Source: Lachnospiraceae bacterium (GTDB lineage Bacteria; Bacillota; Clostridia; Lachnospirales; Lachnospiraceae). Taken from it: a DNA stretch of 54,071 bases. The notes below the pieces were generated by a model. That model did no database searches. It was not told the origin of the DNA and saw only the letters and a list, made by a program, of their open reading frames with translations. The translations under genes were made by a program, and so were the position numbers. The stretch covers positions 1 through 54,071 of the forward strand of contig JAFRYE010000059.1 in assembly GCA_017441265.1 (NCBI GenBank). Reading direction: 5' to 3'. Shown piece after piece: positions 36,490 through 43,003 of the stretch (positions are counted from its first letter, which is position 1; every line of letters begins with the position of its first letter).

Positions 36490-36508
36490 AGGCTGCCTAC
36501 CGCAGCCT
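36490..36508 (-). terminator. Small hairpin after phosphoglycerate mutase
   Basis: AGGCTGC and GCAGCCT with a 5-base loop, followed on the minus strand by TAAAATATG. A second inverted repeat, CGGCGAACG/CGTTCGCCG (36523-36531 and 36560-36568), lies closer to the gpmA stop. Either may end the gpmA transcript. Confidence 0.45.
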
Positions 36509-36616
36509 CACAGACGCAAAAACGGCGAACGATGTTCGCTTGCGTTACCAAGGGTACACCGTTCGCCGCAGGGAGTCAAGACACACTTCTGTCTTTTTGT
36601 TCGCCGAAAAACGCCG

Positions 36617-37369
36617 TCACTTTGCGGCTTTTTTTCCCTGGTTCGCAACAGCCTCCATCTTTGCCTTGAGAGCCTCCTGATCACCCAGATAATAGTGGCG
36701 GATCACCTTGAAATCATCGTCGAGCTCATACACCAACGGCACCGCCGTGGGGATGTTCACGCCGAGGATCTCCTCCGGCGTAAGGTTGTCCAGGTATTTC
36801 ACGAGGGCGCGGAGGGAGTTTCCGTGCGCCGCAATGATCACGCGCCTGCCGGCCTCCATGTCCTTTTTGATCACTTCCTCATAGTACGGGATCACGCGCT
36901 CGATGGTCGTCTCGAGGCTTTCGTTCGCAGGCAGAAGCGCCGGATCCACGTCGCGGTACATCTCCTGCTTCTTCGCGCTCCGCTCGTCGTCATCGGTCAA
37001 TGCCGGCGGCTTCACGTCGTACGAGCGACGCCAGATCTTCACCTGGTCCTCGCCGTATTTTGCGGCTGTCTCCGCCTTGTTAAGGCCCTGCAGTGCGCCG
37101 TAATGACGCTCGTTCAGCTTCCACGACTTGACGACCGGAAGCCATGCGCGATCCATCCGATCAAGCGCGATCTGCAATGTGTGAATGGCGCGCTTTAAGT
37201 ACGACGTGTAGCATACGTCGAAATCGTAGCCTTCCTTCGCAAGCGTCTCACCTGCTTGTGCCGCCTCCTCGCGCCCCTTGTCACTCAGATCCACGTCCGT
37301 CCACCCGGTGAACAGGTTCAGTTTGTTCCACTCGCTCTCGCCGTGGCGAATCAATACCAATTTGTACAT
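36617..37369 (-). CDS. gpmA: 2,3-bisphosphoglycerate-dependent phosphoglycerate mutase
   Basis: 250 aa from ATG 37369 ([20 protein letters not shown]), preceded by GGAGGG. The enzyme interconverts 3- and 2-phosphoglycerate. The catalytic His is in [10 protein letters not shown], the second active-site His in [14 protein letters not shown], and substrate residues in [14 protein letters not shown]. The Lys/Ala-rich C-terminal tail is usual. This type needs no metal, unlike the Mn-dependent GpmI. It lies near the metal-regulated enolase, which acts on its product, but has its own promoter with only a single GGTTAG half-site. Confidence 0.97.
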   Translation of the reverse strand: MYKLVLIRHGESEWNKLNLFTGWTDVDLSDKGREEAAQAGETLAKEGYDFDVCYTSYLKRAIHTLQIALDRMDRAWLPVVKSWKLNERHYGALQGLNKAETAAKYGEDQVKIWRRSYDVKPPALTDDDERSAKKQEMYRDVDPALLPANESLETTIERVIPYYEEVIKKDMEAGRRVIIAAHGNSLRALVKYLDNLTPEEILGVNIPTAVPLVYELDDDFKVIRHYYLGDQEALKAKMEAVANQGKKAAK

Positions 37370-37422
37370 AGTTCCCTCCGAAATCAACAGGCCGCCGAAG
37401 CCCGATCGCTTCGCGCACCTTT

Positions 37423-37451
37423 ATTGTACTAACCGACATCCGCGTTGTCAA
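37423..37451 (-). promoter_or_regulatory. Sigma-A promoter of gpmA
   Basis: On the minus strand TTGACA (37451-37446), 17 bases, TACAAT (37428-37423). A single GGTTAG lies in the spacer, without a matching second half. Confidence 0.7.
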
Positions 37452-37452
37452 A

Positions 37453-38097
37453 CTACGGTTTGCGCTCCCCGGCATTTTCCGCCGGAACGCCCATCACATT
37501 GAGCCAGCCGGGCATGAAAAAAGCATCCAGCGTATCCGCATAGTGCATGGCTTCCTCTCTCGTAAAATCATGCTTCACAGCCTCAAACACTGCATTCACC
37601 TGCGCCGTCACTAAAAGATGCACTTCCTTTCTCGGAAGGTCGATCGTGTTCTCTCCCCTCTTGCGAAGCTCGCTGATAAACGCAAGCGTCGACGCCTCTT
37701 CGATCATCGCCGTGTCGTGGATATAATTCTCGTACATGGTACCGCCGGACTTGTTGACCAGAAGCCGGAACTCATCGATATGATCGTAGATAAATCCCAT
37801 CGCCCACCGGTTTCCGCCGGTCTGCTCCGCCAGGATCTTCGCGTCCCCGCTTCCGAGTTCCGCGTACTCTCTGCGCTCCCGATCCCTGTACTCCCGCTCG
37901 AACTCCTCTTTCACAGGTTCCACAAGGCTTGCAAACATCTCTTCCTTACTCGGAAAATGCTTATACAGCCCGGACGCACTCATCCCCGCCTCCACGGCGA
38001 TATTGCGCATCGAAGCCTCCTTAAAACCGTATCTTCCGAACTCTTTCTTGGCCGCCTCCACGATCTTTCCGTGGCTGACCGTTTTCATCCTCGGCAT
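37453..38097 (-). CDS. TetR family transcriptional regulator (third)
   Basis: 214 aa from ATG 38097 (MPRMKTVSHGKIVEAAKKEF), with AGGAGG upstream; the longer frame to 38217 crosses a terminator-like hairpin. The helix-turn-helix is ASMRNIAVEAGMSASGLYKHFPSKEEMFASL. The C-terminal stretch HYADTLDAFFMPGWLNVMGV shows it is a paralogue of the TetR at 9900-10514. Unlike that one it is not next to an FtsX-type exporter; its targets cannot be read from position. A hairpin with a T6 run lies in its leader. Confidence 0.9.
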   Translation of the reverse strand: MPRMKTVSHGKIVEAAKKEFGRYGFKEASMRNIAVEAGMSASGLYKHFPSKEEMFASLVEPVKEEFEREYRDRERREYAELGSGDAKILAEQTGGNRWAMGFIYDHIDEFRLLVNKSGGTMYENYIHDTAMIEEASTLAFISELRKRGENTIDLPRKEVHLLVTAQVNAVFEAVKHDFTREEAMHYADTLDAFFMPGWLNVMGVPAENAGERKP

Positions 38098-38130
38098 TCG
38101 AATCCTCCTATCATTTTGCGAAAAAACACT

Positions 38131-38157
38131 GACGGGAGCCTCAGGAAGGCTCCCGTC
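38131..38157 (-). terminator. Terminator hairpin directly in front of the third TetR gene
   Basis: GACGGGAGCC and GGCTCCCGTC form a perfect 10-bp stem with a 7-base loop, followed on the minus strand by AGTGTTTTTTCG. It ends about 20 bases before the ribosome binding site. It is either a second terminator of the flavodoxin unit or an attenuator of the TetR gene. Confidence 0.75.
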
Positions 38158-38248
38158 GGAATGGTATAACAATGGCAAGAAAACAACACGCCTGACCGAC
38201 ATAGTAACGGGTGCCATTTCATTGAAACCCTTTCCGGGAAGACAGGAA

Positions 38249-38278
38249 GGGCTGCGTGCGTACGAACGTACGCAGCCC
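38249..38278 (-). terminator. Terminator after flavodoxin
   Basis: GGGCTGCGTGCGT and ACGTACGCAGCCC pair nearly completely around a 4-base loop; the minus strand continues TTCCTGTCTTCC. Confidence 0.6.
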
Positions 38279-38343
38279 AGGATTCCAATGGCCGAAAATC
38301 AACACTTCCCTTGACCGCTTTCGCGGTGTCACGCGGACGCTTT

Positions 38344-38766
38344 TTACGCGAGTGCCTCGCCCAGATTGCGGCATTCCTCAAGCGCCGTATCGTTCGGGCA
38401 ATCATTGCAGATCACAGGCTCTGCCGCCATGATCGCGCCATCCTTCAAGCACTGATCCTGCCAGTTTCTCATCCACTCGCCGTCGCCCCAGCCGTAGGAA
38501 CCGAACAGGCCGATCTTCTTGGCCGAGAGCATCGGCTCACAGCGAGAGAACATCGGTTCAAACTCGCCTTCCTCCAGCTGCTCGGAACCCATGGACGGGC
38601 AGCCGAACGCTACCGTATCAAAGCTTCCGAGAATATTCGGATCAAACTCCGCGGCCGTGTACAATGCTCCCTCGGCCCCGGCTCTTTGAACACCTTCCAA
38701 AACCGCACCGGCCATCGCTTCCGTGTTGCCGGTTCCGCTCCAATATACGATTGCTACTTTGTTCAT
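38344..38766 (-). CDS. Flavodoxin
   Basis: 140 aa from ATG 38766 (MNKVAIVYWSGTGNTEAMAG). The FMN phosphate loop is WSGTGNTEAMA, and FGCPSMGSEQLEEGEF and GLFGSYGWGDGEWM are the two flavin-ring loops. Flavodoxin is a short electron carrier that replaces ferredoxin when iron is scarce. It lies 40 bases downstream of the DUF3793 gene and shares its metal-type promoter, which fits that role. The nearest ribosome binding site (AAAGG) is rather far, about 12 bases. Confidence 0.93.
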   Translation of the reverse strand: MNKVAIVYWSGTGNTEAMAGAVLEGVQRAGAEGALYTAAEFDPNILGSFDTVAFGCPSMGSEQLEEGEFEPMFSRCEPMLSAKKIGLFGSYGWGDGEWMRNWQDQCLKDGAIMAAEPVICNDCPNDTALEECRNLGEALA

Positions 38767-38806
38767 CGTTGTTACCAACCTTTCCGTTTATGTAGTTGCC
38801 TCGGGC

Positions 38807-39349
38807 CTACCGATTGACCGTAAGCCGTTCCACGGACTCCCCGTTCCGCAACCGGCGGCAATACAGATCCGTACATTTGCGGTACTTTCGAAATGTCCGT
38901 TCCGCTTTTCCGGCATCACCGTACACCTTCCAGTACCCCACCGTCTTAAAGCCTGCCGCCCGGTTTTGTATGAAGCCTTCGACATCCTCCGGCGGATATC
39001 CCAGGAACAGACCGATCTCATGAGGAAACGACTCCATGTCCCGTATCCGCTCGATCAGTCTCGAAAGACATCTTCCGCATTCGGCGGAGCCGTACCCGAG
39101 TTCCCGCAAAATGCAGGAAGCTCTCTCGCACTGCAGATCCCCCCGAAGCAAGGCCGGTCGGAAGAGATACAGAAGCGCCGTGCCGGCGGAGAACCGCAGC
39201 GGTATCAGACATACTCCTTTTTGCCGCAGCCTCCGGTTCCATCCGCGGACGGATTTCATCATCGCCTCGCGGTTTGAATAACTGTAGTTGTAAAGGCTGC
39301 CGGTCTTCATCCCCGCTAATGTCGGGGCGCACAGGCGAACCATCGTCAT
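38807..39349 (-). CDS. DUF3793 family protein
   Basis: 180 aa from ATG 39349 (MTMVRLCAPTLAGMKTGSLY); ATG 39343 is an alternative better spaced from GAGGA. The sequence CAPTLAGMKTGSLYNY near the start, then LCLIPLR-like and LYLFRP segments and LFLGYPPEDVEGFI in the C-terminal half match what I remember of DUF3793, a family of unknown function often found beside flavodoxin in Clostridia. Four Cys in the middle (QCERASCILR, ECGRC) could bind a metal or cluster. First gene of the unit under the operator at 39439-39456. Confidence 0.85.
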   Translation of the reverse strand: MTMVRLCAPTLAGMKTGSLYNYSYSNREAMMKSVRGWNRRLRQKGVCLIPLRFSAGTALLYLFRPALLRGDLQCERASCILRELGYGSAECGRCLSRLIERIRDMESFPHEIGLFLGYPPEDVEGFIQNRAAGFKTVGYWKVYGDAGKAERTFRKYRKCTDLYCRRLRNGESVERLTVNR

Positions 39350-39438
39350 ATCCTCAGGCACCCGGTTCTCCTCTCCGTGCACCCTCGGCTGCGCTTTTCG
39401 CGTTCCGTTCCGGTGCCGCAAGTTTCTTTCTCTCTTTC

Positions 39439-39492
39439 AGTTACCCTCGGCTAACTGATGCGGATTATATCACACACTTTTTCATCTTGCAA
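39439..39492 (-). promoter_or_regulatory. Promoter and metal-type operator of the DUF3793-flavodoxin unit
   Basis: On the minus strand TTGCAA (39492-39487), 17 bases, TATAAT (39469-39464), then 7 bases to the palindrome at 39439-39456 (AGTTACCCTCGGCTAACT, one mismatched pair). Confidence 0.78.
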
Positions 39493-39519
39493 GTACTATT
39501 TTGCAAATTTTACAAAAAA

Positions 39520-39552
39520 GTTGCAGTGCGGTAACCGACTCCGCACTGCAAC
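39520..39552 (-). terminator. Terminator of the alcohol dehydrogenase gene
   Basis: GTTGCAGTGCGG and CCGCACTGCAAC form a perfect 12-bp stem with a 9-base loop, followed on the minus strand by TTTTTTGT. Confidence 0.92.
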
Positions 39553-39575
39553 GGGGATATTTCATTTTTCGATTG

Positions 39576-40754
39576 CTACATGCTCATGCGGAAGATCGCC
39601 AGCATATCCTCCTCGCGAAGGAAGCGCGCGGAACCCATGCCTCCGTTCACGCCCACCGCGCACTTGTGCGCCATGAGCCTAAGATCCTCCTCGGTCGCCT
39701 TTACGTCGAGTTCGCGCAGGTTCGTCGGCATCTTGATCTCGCGGTAGAACTCCTCCATGGCCTCGATTCCGCGAAGTGCGACCTCCTCGTCGGTCCCCTC
39801 GGCCGCAACGCCCATCACGTTGATCGCAAAGCGCTTGAAGCGAGGCAAACAATTCCTGTATACATAGCGCGCCCAGCTGCCCCAGATCGCCGCGAGGCCG
39901 GCGCCGTGCGCCACATCGTAGAGGCCGCCCAGCTCATGCTCGAGCTTGTGCGTCATCCAGTCGCCGCCGTCGTTGCCGCAGCCGGTGAGCCCGTTGTGCG
40001 CGAGGCTTCCGGCCCACATCACTTCGGCGCGGGCATCGTAGTTGTTCGGATCCTTAGCAAGGATCTTCGCCTGCTCTTTCACGGTCCGCAGAAGCCCTTC
40101 TGCCAGCGCGTCCGTGATCTCCATGTTGCCGCCGTTCGTAAAATACCTCTCCATTGTGTGCATCATGATATCGGTGCACCCGCACGCCGTCTGGTAATCC
40201 GGCAGCGTCATCGTGAGTTCGGGGTTGAGGATCGCGAACTTCGGTCTGCCGTAATCACTGCTGTAGCCGCGCTTCACAAGTCCCTCCTCCTTCGTGATAA
40301 CGGAGGAATCGCTCATCTCGCTGCCCGTCGCGGCGATTGTGAGAATGACGCCCAGAGGCATGCTTCCCTTGGCCTTTCTCTTGTAATCATAGAAATCCCA
40401 GACATCGCCTTCGTTCGCAAGGCCGTATCCTATGGCCTTTGCCGAGTCGATGGCACTGCCGCCGCCGACTGCCAGAAGGAAGTCTACGCCTTCATTACGG
40501 CACAGCTCGATGCCCTCGTACACAAGCGAAAGATGCGGGTTCGGCACCGCACCGCCGAGGGTGATATACGCGATCCCCGCGTCGTCGAGCACCTTCGTGA
40601 CGCGCGCCAGAAGCCCCGAGCGCACCACGCTGCCTCCGCCGTAATGAATGAGAACCTTCGTTCCTCCGAATTCCCTGATCAGGTCAGCCACCTGATACTC
40701 CGTCTCTTTTCCGAAAACCACCTTGGTGGGCGTAAAATAACGAAATCCAAACAT
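39576..40754 (-). CDS. Iron-containing alcohol dehydrogenase (butanol dehydrogenase type)
   Basis: 392 aa from ATG 40754 (MFGFRYFTPTKVVFGKETEY), with GGAGAGG upstream. Group III alcohol dehydrogenase of the BdhA/YqhD branch, reducing aldehydes to alcohols with NAD(P)H. The nucleotide-binding stretches VGGGSAIDSAKAIGYG and TIAATGSEMSDSSVI are present, and the iron ligands fit ACGCTDIMMHTMERYF, THKLEHELGGLYDVAHGAGLAAI. A single-gene unit; no operator of the GTTAGC type is seen. A fermentative role in ethanol or butanol formation, or detoxification of aldehydes such as methylglyoxal, is likely. Confidence 0.95.
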   Translation of the reverse strand: MFGFRYFTPTKVVFGKETEYQVADLIREFGGTKVLIHYGGGSVVRSGLLARVTKVLDDAGIAYITLGGAVPNPHLSLVYEGIELCRNEGVDFLLAVGGGSAIDSAKAIGYGLANEGDVWDFYDYKRKAKGSMPLGVILTIAATGSEMSDSSVITKEEGLVKRGYSSDYGRPKFAILNPELTMTLPDYQTACGCTDIMMHTMERYFTNGGNMEITDALAEGLLRTVKEQAKILAKDPNNYDARAEVMWAGSLAHNGLTGCGNDGGDWMTHKLEHELGGLYDVAHGAGLAAIWGSWARYVYRNCLPRFKRFAINVMGVAAEGTDEEVALRGIEAMEEFYREIKMPTNLRELDVKATEEDLRLMAHKCAVGVNGGMGSARFLREEDMLAIFRMSM

Positions 40755-40874
40755 TCTGTCCTCTCCTTCCCTGCGTTGCATATGGATTGTATGATCATCG
40801 TATCATACCGGATTCCCCGAAAGAATAGTCAATATTATACTTCTCATGCACTCTTTTGTCGTGACGACAAAAAA

Positions 40875-40902
40875 CGGAGCGCCGCATGCCAACGACGCTC
40901 CG
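40875..40902 (-). terminator. Terminator of the GH3-GH10 operon
   Basis: CGGAGCG and CGCTCCG pair around a 14-base loop; the minus strand continues TTTTTTGTCG. Confidence 0.8.
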
Positions 40903-40921
40903 GGTCTTATTTTTCGAAAAA

Positions 40922-42991
40922 TCAGGCCAGTTTCACAAACACATCGTCCACGAAGAAGTCTGCGCGGCCGTCGGTCTCCACGTACAGTTTCGCCGAGAGA
41001 ACGCCGTCCGGAAGCGTCGCTGTCGTGTGAACTTCGGTCCACTCGCCGATCTTCGAAGCGACCTCCGCGCAGAGCACGGGCTCGGAGCCGTCGATACCGA
41101 CGCGGATCACACTGTCGGACGTCTTGACAAACATCGTGACGTCGATGGTCTTGCCGATGTACGCGGACACATCCAGCGAGATCGTCGCATCCTTCTCCTG
41201 GCGGGTTACGCAAAGAGATTTGCCCTTGCCGTCCACGGATTCCTGATCCGTAACGAAGATGAACGGCAGGTGGCCTGCTCCGCGGATTGCCGCGATGTTG
41301 GTCTCCTCCTCGAAGCTCTCCTCCTGGCCGATCAGCGAGATCTCAAGGTCATCGAGGAACAGCGGACTGCAAGGTCCTTCGTGCTCCTCCTTCGTCCCGA
41401 AGAACAGCCGCAGCGAATGCTGGCCGCCCGGCACCTTGTAGGACGCACTGATTTTCTTCCACTCCGTGCCGCCGTCTACCTTCGCGATCTGCGGGAAAAT
41501 GCCTTCGATGTCTGCGCCGAGGGTAATCTCCTTCGCCTCGCTGTACACCCACGCGTCGATCTGGATCGTCTGACCGATGAAGTCGGACACGTCGCATGTG
41601 ATGCCCATCCAGTCGGCAAATCGCGGTGTCGTCGTGAGCGAATAGCGGCCGCTGTGCGCCTTCTCCTCCGAGAGGATACACTCGCCGAAGCCGCGCATCT
41701 TGAAGCCATACTCCTCGGGCTTCTTCGGCTCCTCGCCCTCGGGCGTCTCGAAGTCGTACACATGCTTGCCGAGGTCTCTCGCCACGTACTCCGGCTCGCC
41801 CAGATCGCCGCCGGTCACCGCATACACAAGCGCCTCATGCGACTTCTTCGCCGAAAGGTCCTTGCGGAACAAAAGCGGATCGGCGCCGCGGATCCAGGAG
41901 TTGTCGTCCGTCAAGCCCCAGACCGTCACGGACGTGAGGTTTGCGCCGGCCTTCTTCGCCGCGATCAGGCGCTCGAAGAACTCCTTGTAAAATACGGCCT
42001 GATAGTACTCGCGGTTTTGGTTGGTGCAGGTGCATTTTACGTCGAGCTCGGTGATCTGAACCTCGCGGACAAGGCTCGCGTACTCGTTGAGAGCATCGAT
42101 GTATTCGTCGATGTCGTTATTGTCCGAAATATGGCCCTGCATACCGATGCCGTCGATCAGCCCCTCACCGAGGATGCTTCCGTGGCCGTGACCCTCACGC
42201 TTGAGAGCCGCGATGATGGCCGCCTTCTTGTCGGGCTGCCACTCGTTGTAATCATTGTAGACCAGCGTCGGGCGAATGCGCGCAAGCGCAGCCTCATCCG
42301 CCGCATCAATGCCGTACACTCCGGCGTACTTCACGGAATGCTTCATAACCGCCGCCTTCGCGAAGCGGAACGCCCAGTAAATGAAATCGTCGCCGATGAC
42401 CTGGTACCAGTAGCTGTTGCGAAGACCGGTCTCCGTCTTGTCCGCAAGCTCGATTGCCTCATTGACAACGTCCCACGCATAAATCTGCTCCGCGTAGCCC
42501 TCGCGGTAGAGATAGTCGAGCATCGAATCGATGTAGCTCTCGAGACGCTTGAGCATCGTGTCGCGATCAACGAAGCAGACCGGATCGAGCTTCTGGAAGA
42601 ACCGAAGGCGCGGATTCTCCTTCAACTTCTCCGGATCCACCGGAACAAATACCGGCTTGTACTCCTTACAAAATGCCTCCTGAGCGCACTGGCTGTGCCA
42701 TACCATCACGTGAGCGCGCATCTTCATGCCGTGCTCACGTCCCCAGTCGAGCATCCTCTTTGCGTTCGGATTGATCACGTACGGCAGGTAATCCTCCCTC
42801 GCATCGGGGCTGTTCCAGCCCATGTTGTACACGGGCTTCATCTCATTGGCGCACGTCATGCTCGAGAACTCCCGGGCGATCAGCGCCTCCTTGTCCGGGT
42901 TACCGATCTCATTGTTCTCGAACCGGTCGTGTATACTCTCTACAGCCGTTCCGATCTTGAACAGATCCTTGTAAACCTCTTTTAAAACCAT
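40922..42991 (-). CDS. GH10 endo-xylanase with two C-terminal carbohydrate-binding-like domains, no signal peptide
   Basis: 689 aa. Residues about 1-360 form a GH10 barrel that cleaves beta-1,4-xylan or xylo-oligosaccharides: acid/base Glu178 in WDVVNEAIE, nucleophile Glu315 in QITELDVKC, and MRAHVMVWHSQ. Two beta-sandwich domains follow (about 390-530 and 540-689), each of the CBM4/22 kind as far as can be seen. AGGAGGAAGGAAA precedes the ATG. There is no signal peptide or membrane segment, so the enzyme should work in the cytosol on imported oligomers, although binding domains are more usual on secreted enzymes. It starts 12 bases after the GH3 gene; they form an operon. Confidence 0.93.
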   Translation of the reverse strand: MVLKEVYKDLFKIGTAVESIHDRFENNEIGNPDKEALIAREFSSMTCANEMKPVYNMGWNSPDAREDYLPYVINPNAKRMLDWGREHGMKMRAHVMVWHSQCAQEAFCKEYKPVFVPVDPEKLKENPRLRFFQKLDPVCFVDRDTMLKRLESYIDSMLDYLYREGYAEQIYAWDVVNEAIELADKTETGLRNSYWYQVIGDDFIYWAFRFAKAAVMKHSVKYAGVYGIDAADEAALARIRPTLVYNDYNEWQPDKKAAIIAALKREGHGHGSILGEGLIDGIGMQGHISDNNDIDEYIDALNEYASLVREVQITELDVKCTCTNQNREYYQAVFYKEFFERLIAAKKAGANLTSVTVWGLTDDNSWIRGADPLLFRKDLSAKKSHEALVYAVTGGDLGEPEYVARDLGKHVYDFETPEGEEPKKPEEYGFKMRGFGECILSEEKAHSGRYSLTTTPRFADWMGITCDVSDFIGQTIQIDAWVYSEAKEITLGADIEGIFPQIAKVDGGTEWKKISASYKVPGGQHSLRLFFGTKEEHEGPCSPLFLDDLEISLIGQEESFEEETNIAAIRGAGHLPFIFVTDQESVDGKGKSLCVTRQEKDATISLDVSAYIGKTIDVTMFVKTSDSVIRVGIDGSEPVLCAEVASKIGEWTEVHTTATLPDGVLSAKLYVETDGRADFFVDDVFVKLA

Positions 42992-43003
42992 TTTCCTTCC
43001 TCC

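Noticed and set aside
40886-42985. 699-aa plus-strand open frame opposite the GH10 gene
   Set aside because: It is an antisense shadow; the GH10 frame has catalytic motifs, ribosome binding site and operon context.
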